This document shows, in pieces, positions 1-12,298 of a stretch of DNA of 64,000 nucleotides (positions within the stretch are counted from its first letter, which is position 1; every line of letters starts with the position of its first letter). Origin of the DNA: Adiantum capillus-veneris (Eukaryota; Streptophyta; Polypodiopsida; Polypodiales; Pteridaceae); NCBI GenBank assembly GCA_014529385.2, contig CM043958.1, forward strand, positions 157,830,793 through 157,894,792, given 5' to 3'. The translations under genes and the position numbers were made by a program. The notes beneath the pieces are model-generated. The model made no database searches. It had not been told where the DNA came from and saw only the letters and a list, made by a program, of their open reading frames with translations.

Positions 1-470
1 TGTAGGGTCTGTCCAACATAGGTCAGGGAAGGAAGATTTGGGGATTTTACAAAGGATGTGAGGACATATCTCCACATGCAATATATACTATCTATTAAGC
101 AAGCAAGGCTTTTGGATTTCCATGTGGTGCAAAGGGAACATCTACAAGGGACTCACAAAGAGTTTGGAGGCAAATAAGTAGTGACTCCTAGGATGAGGTG
201 TTGAACGTCAACAAACGCTTGCGCCGAGGAGGGACAACGATCCTGAGGACAAAGATACAACCAGGAGCAAGAGTTCCTAGAGCACACATAGCAATGATGA
301 ATGGATGATTGTTCTCTTTCAACGATTCAGGGTACAAAGCTCCAAGAGGACACTTGTAGCTAGCGGCTACCAACACCCAAGTGGCTGAGAGACTGAGAGG
401 GATTCAAAGCTATACAAGCTAATCCACCCCTCTCTCACCATCATTCTATGGCCTACATACAAAATATGTA

Positions 471-543
<73 letters not shown>

Positions 544-1617
544 CGTCTAGAGAACGGGTTACATACTAATTAAATGGCTGCCCCAAATTATTGGCACATA
601 AAGGGCCTTCTCTTGGTAAACAAATTTATGTTTTTCTTTACACTTTTTGAGCTCCTTTCACTTATTGACTGCAATGCTCTTAAACTACTCTCAAAATTTG
701 ATATTTACAACTCATTCTCTCCCCTTTGTATCACTCTCTTGAGCCGAATCTCTCTCTGATCCCTTTCTCCCCAATGGAGGCACCGTTGTTGAGGGGGTCA
801 AGCTTGATCATGAATAGCATTAAGCAACTCACTCTTTTGATCCCTTGCTTCCCACTAGAGGAGCCCTTGCTAAGGAGCGATCAAAGAGAGACATCGACGA
901 TTCATATCAACTCGGACATCGTCAGACATTGGGACAAAGATAAGTTTCTCATGTAATGCAAGCCTCTAATGTGCTGAAGGAGGTTGCAACCAACTTGGAA
1001 ACCAAAGACCCATGTGTTTCTAAGCAGGTATGTGAGGCTAAGACTTGAATTATAGAGTTGCAAGTTGTAGGGTGCTTAAATGCAAGAGGCAACGGCTCTC
1101 ATAGTTAAAACAACAGTCTTTAAAAAATATAGCCCACTTTCCAATTGATAAGAGCTTCACAATTTGACATCTATACCAGAAGGAGATGCAATCCAACCAC
1201 GTGTCACAAACCAGAAGAACAAGGAGTGTGGGTTCATGAGTGGTAATCCAACATGTGGAGAAAAGGTGAACAAGGGACATGGGGAGTTGAAAGATATAGG
1301 AAAACTATGACATTGCACCTAAAAAATAGCAAGGGCCTCTCTCAACATGCAAGGATCTATTCTTCAATCTGGAAGGCATATGGAATAACGTAAAAGTTAA
1401 ACGAGGTAAACATATTCATGAAAGAGATTGTTTTTTTCTGTGGTGGTGGTGGTCAAGAGGGTTTCTTAGGAAAACATGTTGTGCTACACCAGGGATGATT
1501 TATGTATGGAAGCACCAAAAAAATTTAATGATTTTTCTATTCAACTTTAAATAAATTCTCTTTTTTTGCTTTTGCAGGAAGCACCACCTCTGGAGGTGAC
1601 GAAAGTCTCACTTGTGC
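1..1617. other. Intergenic, no gene supported
   Basis: No coding region can be supported here. The only distinct structure is a long CT microsatellite near 476-541. Short open stretches, for example around 726-956, show no recognisable motif and look like chance openings in decayed repeat DNA. Confidence 0.5.
476..541. repeat. (CT)n microsatellite
   Basis: Uninterrupted run of about 33 CT units. The window has several further CT/GA runs, near 15541, 15949, 58883 and 58957. Confidence 0.97.
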
Positions 1618-2596
1618 CAATAACAAATGAATCCATTAAGTACACATTTTGTTGCAAGCTTTGAAGTGCTTTGACTCCTCAAATTTTTTAGTAAGAAGTA
1701 AATATGTCGAACCCAACTTGACATGGGCAATTGAAAGTTGCACTGCATTTCCACTCTCTATATCCTTGAGGGTCTACAAATAAATGATGGCTTTCTTCAC
1801 TTTCTAGCTCAAAGTAGCAGCCGCTCCCACCTTGTCACAGAGTTTTAGTAGCCCTCCTTTGTCAAAAAAACGCAACTACCCTACCTCATCCTTGACAAGA
1901 ACTGATTGTTGAGATCTGGCCAAGCACTCATCTAGATTTTTCATTGATTTTTTAAATAACATTGCAACATGCTTGAACTCCTTTCTCTTCTCAGTGATAG
2001 ATTCAAGCTGCATCAAGTAAAGCAGAATACTATGAGATGTTTCTTGGTGGTCCACTACATCAACTGCCTTTCTAATATAGTCTACAGCATCCTCCAGGTT
2101 ATTTCAGAAGAGGCCATGGCAATTCTTATCAATGTAGAAAAATGGCATAGCCTTGATACTTTGCGCTATTGATAACTTCTTCCAACAATGGTAATGTAGC
2201 CCCACTATTCTCCTCATATGATAGTAACTTGATCCTTGCCATCTTGTTGGTCTCCTTTAAGTACTCCAAGATGGGCTTAGCTTCATTATGGTCCAATAGA
2301 GCATCCTCATACTTCTGAGTTCATAGTGAATTCCTAACATTAGGGCCCTTACCCTCCCAGCTTGGAGTAGCATGTCATGTAGCCTTTAATAGTAATATGT
2401 GCAAAGCTCACTGCAACTTTAGGGTCTGGTGTATTCCCACACGCTATCCCTACCTTATAGTACAAGGTTGGAAGTTCAAGACTACCCTCCTTTTATGCCT
2501 TCTTCCCTATTCTCATGGCATGCTCAAAATGCATTAGCAATTTATGATACTATCCACGAAGGCTCTCTAGCTGCCCTAGTATGTGATGCACACTCT
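1618..2596 (-). pseudogene. TPR gene fragment, copy 1
   Basis: The reverse complement matches the TPR gene at 12299-14203 over parent positions of about 13091-14110. The order of segments is collinear: for example 1625-1700 matches parent 14030-14100, and 2345-2595 matches parent 13095-13350. Scattered substitutions and small indels break the frame, and neither the 5' nor the 3' end of the gene is present. Homology stops abruptly near 2596, where a gag-like sequence begins. It is a dead fragment. Its orientation is opposite to the parent gene and to the second copy at 16226-17818. Confidence 0.85.
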
Positions 2597-5530
2597 CGGG
2601 GGGGTGCACCTTTAAGAAACTATTCATATAACGTGCGTTCAAAGGGTAAATTATCGCAACATTTCAAAGTACAAAAGCCACCGCGCTACACGGAACCACT
2701 TTTGCACATGGCAGTGGTGATGGCAGAAAGAAGAGTGGTCAGCTGTGATTTTTCCAACTACCTCCTTGACAATATAGTGGAAGCAAACATCAAGGGAAGC
2801 CAAAAGAGCAAGTCATATATGAATGTTGGACCAATGCTTACTAGAATTTCTTACCGGGCATTAGGTATGATTGACAAACTACCACCTATTGAACCACAAC
2901 TAAATCTAATCCACAAATCTAAAAGAGCAGTAAAGCCAGTAGCAGGACCATCTATGAGGCCACAACCAGAGATCAAGAAAACAAGACAAAACGCAAGGAA
3001 AAATGGCACTGGTAGCGAGGAGACAGAATTAGATGCACTGAGCAGCGAAGAAGCTAAGTCAAAGGACAGAGAAACCAGGCGGCAGAGGCAATCCCTATCA
3101 CACAAGCACGAAGGACAATGGAAGAAGCACAGGCACAAAGGGAAAGACTTCACCAACACAAGCATGAAGAAAAGAGAAGTCTTGGAACGGAAGCAGATGA
3201 TGAAAAAGAGGATGAGGAAGATGTGCCTCTACACCACAAAAAGTTTGAAGCTTTGGGGAGAATCAAACAACATAAAAGAAAAGAGGCAGTGGAGAATCTG
3301 AACATTGCCAGCGAAATGCGACAACGGATTTAGAATGAACTTAAGCATAGAATGGAGCAAATAGAAAGAGAGGATGCAAAATGTCCACGCATCGATTATC
3401 TTGAATGATCGGATGAATCTACCAAGGCAGGGGAGAAAGCAGAAGGCCAAGAAGAGGAAGGTGGTCTAGACAACCTTGACAATCAAGTGGAAAACCTACC
3501 ATCATTGAAAGAGGAAAAGTTACCTTCAAAGTTGGAAACAGAAAGAAGAGAAAACGCCATGGACCCTCCTGAACGAACGACGTACAAAGTGTTGTCACCA
3601 AAGCAGGCAGTTCAAGAAGAAGAGACAACACTGCCAAAGATCACAATTCTGGCTGCTCGTGAAGTACAATTAAGAATAGAAAACGACGAATGAGGCTGAT
3701 ACTTCTGACCAAGGACAAAGAAGTCAAAAACAACCAAGGTCACCTCATTCGTAGGCTGTAGTAGATGAAGGAGCACAAATGATCAGGTCCTTTGACATTG
3801 ACACACACTTAGACCAAATCAAGCTCCAGTTTCAATGCCAAAGAGCACTCTACAACCTGCGTGAATTAAAGCTGGAAGACACAAAGAAGGAGGCAACAAA
3901 AGCGGTTGAAAATACACTGAAACTACAAGCCAAAATCGAGGAGTTGCAGAAAGTCCAACTACAACTCCAGTCAGAATTACAGAGAGAATAGGAAAATGCT
4001 GCATATTACTACAGATAAGTCCAAGCATTTAATGAATCCAACACAAATCTGCACGTCGAGCAACAAAGACTAGAAGAGCTAGCTAGGGAGAAGGAACATA
4101 ATGAGAAGCTACAAGAGTTTTATGCAGTGGTCAGCAAGACTCTTACACAGCTTTTAACCTTGCAAGAAATGCCAAGTTCAAGAAGCACGTCAGCTAAACC
4201 GACCTCGCTAACTAAAGAGGTCCAGGATCTAAACGATGCCCTTGCTCAAGAGCAGTATGATAGGCAAATCATGATAGTCGAGCTTTGCAAAAAGCTAAAG
4301 GTGAAGAGATTGAAGTTCTAAGGAAGCAACTGGCAGAGGCAAAGGAAGAATTGATTGCTCAGTGGGCAACACAGATGAAGCCAGTGCAAATAGTCCCTGT
4401 AGAATTCACACAAACATATGGACAAGGACATTTCACATTTGAAGCTCACCATGTAGATATGCTAGGTACAAGCACAAAAACCACAATGCATGAATTTGAA
4501 GATCCAGCCATGATGTCAATCTCTGACACTCCAAAAGATGAAATTCAACGATGAATCTCAGAAGTCAAAGACCCTTCACACAAAGACTATTTGCAATACA
4601 AGCTCAAGGTGTTGGAGTCAGCTACCCTACTCATGATCACTCCTGATGAAGTGGTGAAAAATCTCGGGCCTGAAATGATCGCACTCCCACTAATGAGGTA
4701 GGAGGCTCTCTTATGGAAAAGAAAAATGCTACATGCCCTCGAGCCCAACCAAAAAGGAGATTACATAGACTACCATACACGTACATCCAATCATCGAGAA
4801 TCAACCAAACTGGCAAAGGAAATGGTTTGAGCAGCGGCCATCCAACAGACAAAACCTATTACAGAAATGCTCCATAGCATCTCCAGATTGACCCAACCTA
4901 TTGCCCCATCAACAAACGGCGATCCTGGGAAAGCTTTTATTCATGGCAAAGCAGGAGAGTAGCTGTTCTACAATACCCATTCATAACCAAGCCAAGCAAT
5001 AACCTCCTCCCCTCAAAAAAGTATATGCTTCACATGCTCAAAGGAGTCATCAACATGATGAAGAGAATACCGGATCTTGCATTCCAGTTGCTCGTAAAAA
5101 TTGCCAAGATGCTAATCACCTGCATGACGCCATTCAATGATATAGAAGCAGCAAAGCATCCTTGGCAGGTATTTGTGAAGGCACAAGAGGACTATGCTGG
5201 AATATGGAAATAGAGGTTCCCAGAAAAACATCATCATGGGATTGTATACGAGAGTCATGTTTTTGCCCTCACATTACAAGCAAACCTTTTAGGAGGCATT
5301 CATGACATGATTTTTTGAAGTCGACTACTCCATCTTTAATCCCATGACCAAAGGTTTACCAGCTCGGCATATCGCGTATCAGAGCACTATCATCAATAAT
5401 CCTTTCAGAGAGCTGGCAACAAAGATGGAGATCGAGACAAGGGCAAAAAAATTCATGTGACTCACAGGGACGCTAGAAAAGAGACTGATCAACTACTAAA
5501 GGCGACAATCAAATGCAGATTGCATGAGGA
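2597..5530 (+). mobile_element. Decayed gag-like / coiled-coil retroelement region
   Basis: A run of plus-strand coding sequence in shifting frames, with many stops. The first open part (about 2600-3301) reads into a segment with GPMLTRISYRALGMIDKLPP, followed by a very charged Lys/Glu/Arg-rich stretch. Further parts (3487-3693, 3779-3991, 4127-4321, 4285-4554, then interrupted to about 5450) are Glu/Lys/Gln-rich and predict coiled coil. A segment similar to the LTRISYRALG part recurs at 33789-34031 (LTRVAYATLG), followed there too by long charged coiled-coil sequence. I infer a gag-type protein of an LTR element, but I see no zinc knuckle or pol in this copy, and the family is not recognised. 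Confidence 0.5.
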
Positions 5531-6600
5531 CGTGCAATGAATAGGAAGGAGGGAATGTTTGGTGGATACACCAAAATGTCACTTAAAAGCCGGATACACA
5601 CCAAACTTTGTTGTAATCAATCATTTTTTCAAAAGAAGGTGTGTAATTCTGCTGTTGATTATTCTCAAATTGTAATATATTATATCATTCCCTCTTACTC
5701 TCTCAGAGCCTACAAACCATGTAAGTGGACAAATGGCCGTGGGAAAGGGTCCCAAGTTTTTAAGTCAAAAAACTTGTATATGTCCTATTTCACCGCTTTA
5801 CTTATCACATGGTTTCATTGACTAAACAAACTTGGACAGCCACAAAACTTTAGGGGAAGCTATACTAGGTCTTAGGCGACACACCTACACAATCTGATAG
5901 CGTTCTGACAAGGTACAAAAATCACAACCCATCATGAACTAGATTATAAAAACTGCAACAGAAGCATTCAAATAGGTCATCCTAAGGTCTATTATCACTC
6001 TCCTATCATCAAAATGATGTAAAATGGAATTTTAAGCACTCAAATCTAAAGATAAAGTGGAGAAATAATTTTGACAAACTTCAATAGAACTGACAATGCT
6101 TACACCCATATGAAAGTACAAGAGACAAGGAACACAATACAAGTTTCAGAATGGAAATAGGATTACCCAATCCTTAGAAAAGTTGATTACAAATTAGAGC
6201 TGCTTGGCCACTTGAGAACACATATACAAAGCTCCTTTCATTCTCCACAAAAAAGCCTCCTTTTCATACTAAGGTTATTATTATTTATATCTAGGGCCTT
6301 CTAAATGGCCAATGGCCAAGCTCACATGGGTCTTTACAAATAGGATAGATTGCTACTCTAGACTTAGGATTTACACATAGTATAGCTAAACTAGCATGGA
6401 AAAATAATAGAGTATAAATATATTAAAAATATGTCCTCCGACCTCTAGGTGAGCACCCTTATGCTGAAATGGATGAGCACTCCCCCCTTCCTTGCTTGTA
6501 TCATCCCTTGACACGACCATGTGCAATCTAGTCGTTAGGGTTGTCTTCAGGTTTGTCTCTAAAGTTGATCTTTGACTTTGAAATTGCTTTGTAGTTGATG
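5531..6600. other. No gene seen
   Basis: AT-rich sequence without supported coding potential. A short motif with six C residues followed by TTCCTTG occurs near 6480 and again near 6603, but I could not define an LTR from it. Confidence 0.4.
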
Positions 6601-8373
6601 ACACTCCCCCCTTCCTTGAGTATTTTATACATGTTGTGTTCTAGTTGATACGTGAAGTTGGGCTTCTATTGTTGAGGGTTTGGTTTTCGTGTGACTGTCT
6701 TCTACATTTTCCCTTTTGCTATATGACTTGATGGACACTACGCTTTGGTATCCATATCTTATTATTACCATTGTAAAAGCCTTGTTTTTGTAGTAGAAGA
6801 CGAGGTATCCATCTCAAGGCTGTATCACCCTCAATTGTGATTGGCTTCTGTTGGCTCTTGGTTGTGATTGTTTTCCTTTGGGTGATACATGACTGATCTT
6901 AGTTGTTCCAAGTTGAGCTACTACTGTTGGTAACCATATTTGAGAGTTACCTTCATAGAATCCTTGTGCTTTGAGTAGCTTGATTGGAATTATCTGTTGC
7001 TTCACATGTCTTTATTGGGTAGCTTGTTAGAAGTCTATTGACTTTGGTACCCATACTTACATTCGTATTGCTTGTTTCTTTGAGGGTTCTTCTTTTGCCT
7101 TTTGTGGTTGTTCTTTTTCCTAATTAAGGTGTTTGTCTTCCATTGATAGCTCGGTTTTCTCTTTGTAGAAATTTTTCTTGAGGTGAGTAGGTCCAGGCTA
7201 TTACCTTGGGCTTTTTGGCCCGAACATTAGTGTTTCCTTGAAAGTAGCCTTGAGTAGTGATTGACTCATTTGATGCTACCCACCCTATTACCTTTGATTA
7301 TTGAGGTTGAACTTGTAATTGGTGTATTCAAATTGTATCTTTGACTTTGATGTGCTCTTTGGATAATAACACTTGGTTTTTTTCTCAACTTTTTTGGAGG
7401 CTTAGTTGTGATAGAAATTTTGGTTGATAAACTTTTTGCTTTGGTTTTTATTGCATTGTCAATGGTTTGGCTTTTGATGTAGAGGTTGTGTAGCAAGTTT
7501 GATGGATGAAGGTAAAGTTGACTTGTGAGGTTGATTTTCTTTAGTGTATGCTTTAGTATTATCTTTTTTTATTATGGTTGGTAAGTGTCCTTGAACTCCC
7601 CAATACTCAACTTGAGTACGGCTTCTACCATGCCAAAGCTAGGAATTGGCGTTTTAGAACTTGTGTACACTATTTCTTCTAGCTCTTTAATTGGTGGCTT
7701 TCCAATCATTGTCCAAGTACCATAAGATGTTAAATTATTTGTAGCATAAGGATCGATCATAGGTGAACATGTAATTTTGACTCCTATTTCTCTAGATAAG
7801 CTAAATTTGATCATTGTAGGAGATAATCGATCTTTTGCCTTATCCTTGTTCTTGTCTCGATCTTGAGTTTGTTGAACATCTGATGTGGAACTTGGAAACA
7901 CTGCTTCTTCATCTACTTTCGGTTGTGGTCGGCTTCTTGAAACAACTATTGTTGATTCTAAATGTATGTTAATGATAACTTTTTTTTGTGGTTGCTTTCC
8001 TTCCTTTGTTTGTGCTTTTGCATCATGATTCATGACATACTCATTTGTCTCACCTTTTTTGCTTTCATCCTCAGATTTTTCATTAGCTTCCTTCAACACC
8101 TTTATCATAAAATAGAGAACTGTGGCATAGCATTTCTCATCACAAAACTTTGTAGGTGTTATTTCATTTACACACATATCTAGAGTGGCCAAGGTTTAGT
8201 TCCATCCGAATGGCTCAAATGAATCCTCATTAAATGGTTTTGGGATGTACTCTTTGTCCTCTTTTGGTCTTTCTAGAATACAATCCTCTTTGGCTAAACT
8301 TACATATTTTGAAGCTCGGACATCCAAAGGTGTGTTTTGGTTTACAGCCATGCTACGATTTTTGGTTCATTTA
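6601..8373 (-). mobile_element. Retroelement coding remnant downstream of protease
   Basis: Minus-strand coding-like sequence that follows the protease remnant at 8377-8781. The longest open part (8192-7572, 206 aa) is hydrophilic and rich in Lys, Asp and Ser in its middle. Further downstream (7080-6740) the minus strand encodes diverged copies of a short peptide: QGFYEGNSQIWLP near 6930-6977, a similar QGFYNGNNKIWIP near 6748-6792, and a weaker one near 7046-7078. These suggest a repetitive C-terminal region. I do not recognise the protein. Its position suggests part of the same decayed Ty3-type element as the protease. Confidence 0.4.
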
Positions 8374-8376
8374 TGG

Positions 8377-8781
8377 TTACTGAATCGAACTCCTCAAGAA
8401 GTATCTTTGTGACATCTCTATAGCTTTTATGTTCACCCTTTTGGTTGTCGCTTTATGTCTCAAGTAGATATGGTCATAGCTCCAATCTTGAACCATTTTA
8501 AGTTGTCTCATGAATGGATGTCCCAAAATGATATCAAAATTGTCGTCTTTCCCAAAATTTACTATTGTAAATGTATGCTCGTATTCTATCCCACAAGATG
8601 TTAAAACTATTTGTTCCAGTATATCCATAGGTCTCTCTACATAACCATCTGCGAGTTGCAATTTTAATTTGGTTTTTCTAAGAGCCATTATTTCCCATTT
8701 TTTCCAAATTTCTCTGGTGGATATGGCTACTCCAACCTCATTATCAAGTATGGCCATTGTTTTGAGTTCTTTGTGCTCCAC
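8377..8781 (-). mobile_element. Ty3/gypsy aspartic protease remnant
   Basis: A 134-aa open stretch on the minus strand with the retropepsin-like layout of plant Ty3/gypsy polyproteins: an active-site region LDNEVGVAISTREIWKKW, a flap-like middle, and a C-terminal DIILGHPFMRQL matching the usual (I/L)LGxPFL motif. The catalytic DTGA/DSGA is degraded to DNEV, so the enzyme would be dead. Coding continues downstream on the same strand without recognisable reverse transcriptase. Confidence 0.65.
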
Positions 8782-8789
8782 TGGAAACC

Positions 8790-8851
8790 TACTTTAATCA
8801 CATACATGCCAAAAACTTGCTACTTTAATCACATATATGCCAAAAACTTGT
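8790..8851. repeat. 31-bp tandem duplication
   Basis: Two adjacent 31-bp copies starting TACTTTAATCACATA, at 8790-8820 and 8821-8851, with two mismatches. Confidence 0.9.
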
Positions 8852-8980
8852 GACAATAAATTATCATCTTAAAAGAAAAGTTGACTGAGGGTTCTTATGC
8901 ATACAAGAATGTTTTTTTATGTTTTTATATTCTCTATTTAAGGATTCTTCCTAGCCTCAACATATTTTCATAATGCATTG

Positions 8981-9141
8981 TAAGACTAATGCTCGGGACT
9001 TTTGGAAAACAACATTGAGCTTGGTAATGCTTTAATACATGTAATATGCAAATGCTTTAATACATGTAAGACTAATGCTCGGGACTTTTGGAAAACAACA
9101 TTGAGCTTGGTAATGCTTTAATACATGTAATATGCAAATGT
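8981..9141. repeat. 86-bp tandem duplication
   Basis: The 86-bp unit starting TAAGACTAATGCTCGGGACT at 8981-9066 is repeated from 9067. The second copy is identical for about 75 bp. The lack of divergence suggests a recent slippage or unequal-exchange event. Confidence 0.95.
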
Positions 9142-11549
9142 GGTAATCGTAACAAAAAGCACAACACACAAGCTCCTTGTGTAGAATGTCACCTATTTGA
9201 GTGGATTGTTGATTGCAAGGTATGCTTGGCATGGGTAGGGAAAGATGTTAGGCTAATTTGTAAGGATGCAAGGTGACCGTAGGGGCTCTTAGAAACCAAC
9301 ATCATGCTTTAGTCCACATCTATGCCACGTGTGTTTATCTAGAAAAAGCACAAGTGTGCTTGATGAGCGTACTACCCATAATGTTGTCGCTGTGAGTGCA
9401 TCGATTGCATTAATGCCTAATATGTCAAGGCCATGAAAATTTTGGTTGTTTTCAAAAGATGTCAACTAAGGAGCTAAGGACTTCTTTTCAAATGAAATCA
9501 CGTCCTTGCATCTTGAAGGTGTGTGGCATTATGCAAGATGTTGACATGGGTGAGAAGAGTTTATAGGAATAATACATGATTGCAAACCATCTTTAAGCTG
9601 CTTAACCGAATAGATTTAGGTCCAACTTACTAGTGCATTAAAGACCATGAGAATCAGATCCACTCATGTGGGATCTCCATTGCGACTCTCATCACCACAA
9701 TTCTGGAGCATCAAGAATCACTTATCAGCTCCATACATACTGTATCACATGTATCTTTGGTCCCATAGGTCATATTTGACCTCCGAGGATGACAATAAAA
9801 TCTATCTATATGTCTCTCTTGCGTGCAAAGAAATATCACTTGAAAAACCCTCTACTCAAATGGTGCCGATTCTCAGGGCAAAATACATCATTGATTACAA
9901 AGCAAGCCTGAAGGCGACAGGATACAACTAGCCACATGGAAAACTGAAAAAAAACTGAAAGCGAGGCTAAAAAACCACTCCTAAAGAGAATAATTAGTGG
10001 CTTGGTGAGCGAAGTGTAGAGGAAATGATAGCAGTGTATGAAAGATAGGCACTTTCGCTAAAAGCATACTCTACTACTATAAACCAAAAACGTGAACACC
10101 AAAAGCCAATAGGGGTGAAAAGGACATGGAACATTTGCAATGACAAGAGCTCTTAACATCGAGTGATCTTACAACAAAAGGCAATGGATAAACAAAATGG
10201 AGAGAGCATTTGATGACAAAGATGAGGGAGAAGAGGCAACTATAATCACCCAGAAGCTGCTGTAGAAACCATGAGATGAGCAACAAAGCACTACATTGGA
10301 GCTGACAAGGAGCTATCAACTAAGATACAAACCAATCCACTTGTTGAAGGTGGCTCTTGAGGACCAAGCTAAGGAGACAACTCCAAGAAGACAGTGAAGG
10401 AGACTCTAATGACAACAACCTTTCACAAATCTGAATTATTGCCGAGTGTCTTGGTCCACCAAAACAACACACTTGACAATGAATCAAATGAAATTACAAT
10501 TGGGGATGGGGTTTCTTATATACCCCTCACATGAATCGCCCAACCCAATTCTCATGTCAAAAATGTAAAAAAAGCAAAAAGAATAAAAATAATTGGGATC
10601 ACATACGACATTCAATTGAGATGCGTAACTTTAACAAAAAGACCTTCCATGTCTATTGCTAGGGAACAAACCCCAAAGAATGCGCTTAGAAAGTAAGACA
10701 TGGCTCTCCATCTCTCGTTCTTTTTGTGGGTTTGCTCATCATTATGCACTCTAATAGAATTGTAGGTATGACCTACAAGATATTTGAACCTACAATAAGG
10801 AAATTTCTAATGAGATGATGTAGTCTAGACATCTCTTTGAATGCACAATCCATTATGAAGCTGTGAGCCAAGCTATAGCCAAAAGCACTTGGTTGGCCAC
10901 CAAGGAGACAACCTAATGATAAATTTGACGATGACTAATGATGCATCTTCTGACCAATAAACTACAGAACTACGGCCAAAAGTGCTGATGAGGGGAGACA
11001 TTAATCCCAATGTGAAACACCTGACTGCCTCGATCCAAGCTAAGAATAGCCATCCGCTTTGCCTCACTGGCAGCACTCACCCTGCACTCCAATGGCAATC
11101 CCATGTGACTTGCTCCAATTGATGAGAGCACCACTAGTCACACAAAATCTGTCCATGATTGGGGGAAAGAATCCAAGATTGGCAAGGATTACTCGACTAA
11201 AGAATAGTATCACCTATATACTCCTAATTGAGCAAACAAGCACCCACACCCTCTAGAAGGGCAAACAGAGTTCTCTAATTTGTGGAATACTGCATCACAA
11301 ATAAGAGGATATGGTCTCAACAAAGAACATAAATAGGTTTGATGTTGAGGACAACCCTAGGATCATGAAAATACAAACGACTCTCTTACAAAACCCTCAT
11401 TTGTAACCACGTTATCAACAAATGGGTATAATGCTCAAACACCACCGATCCATCGTGTTGAAAAGACCGTCTTATATGCCCTCCAAAAGTCGAGTCCACT
11501 ATGTCATCATAAGTGTAAGGAAGATTGCCAAGGACTATTGTAGTTGTCT
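9142..11549. other. No gene seen
   Basis: No coding region can be supported on either strand. A short stretch near 10498-10545 (GGGGTTTCTTATATACCCCTC) has a TATA-like core and could belong to an old LTR, but no partner was found. Confidence 0.4.
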
Positions 11550-11550
11550 T

Positions 11551-11712
11551 GCATGTACAGTTGCCTCGTAAAATGTGAAGAGGTTGTCCATGATGTATCA
11601 ATCATTCACACAACTCATCTAAGATGCATGTACAGCTGCCTCGTAAAATGTGAAGAGGTTGTCCATGATGTATCAATCATTCACACAACTTATCCGAGAT
11701 GCATGTATCAAA
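11551..11712. repeat. 75-bp tandem duplication
   Basis: A 75-bp unit beginning GCATGTACAG occurs at 11551-11625 and 11626-11700 with only a few differences. The first bases of a third copy follow at 11701. The unit length is a multiple of three, so the plus strand stays open through it, but nothing suggests the peptide is made. Confidence 0.92.
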
Positions 11713-12206
11713 TCTGTAAGAAAGGCCAAAGGCTAGCACTAGCAAGAATCTTACACATTGAAGGCAGGAGAGTAATGGGACACCACTAACCCAGGCCAGA
11801 GGTATGCATGTAGGTAGTCCACATTAAAAAAACCACACAGACGCCACGTTTTAATTGGCCAAAGCCCGTATGGCCACACGCACAAAATTCCTCCCCAATG
11901 TCCCCAGCCTCTGCCTTAACGGCCATTAGGCTTACCAAGCAAGCTGCAAGGACCAGAGAAGGGGGTGTGAATTGTTTTCCGTGAGAGAATTTTCAGGCGT
12001 CCTCGCGCGTCGCGCTGTCTGGCTCTTACGTATCCCCTTGTCTTGAATCTGAAGGCGTTTCTTCTGTCCTGGGACTGATCGTTAAGCTCTTGTATGGTGG
12101 CTTGTAGTTTCTGGGAGATATTCTACTTACTGGTGAAGCTCTTTCATGTCTGCAGTCGTAGTTTCGACATGAATGCGTGCAGTTGGATGGATGCGTGGCC
12201 ATCTGC

Positions 12207-12298
12207 AGTCCAACCTTGCTACCCTGGAAAAGCTTGTGAGACCAAGGCCCTCTTGAAGCACACAGCTTTGTAGTCTCCAAGTCTCTTCCACTTATGCG
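12207..12298 (+). promoter_or_regulatory. 5' leader shared with the second TPR copy
   Basis: About 90 bp upstream of the TPR start codon are nearly the same as 16226-16319, upstream of the rearranged copy. Homology begins at CTGCAGTCCAACCTTG. The shared block therefore includes the leader, so the copying unit was larger than the coding region. No TATA box could be assigned. Confidence 0.6.

Noticed and set aside
2851-3165. 104-codon Cys/Leu/Ser-rich open stretch on the minus strand
   Set aside because: It is the antisense shadow of the Lys/Arg/Glu-rich gag-like region; such composition appears whenever charged coding sequence is read backwards.
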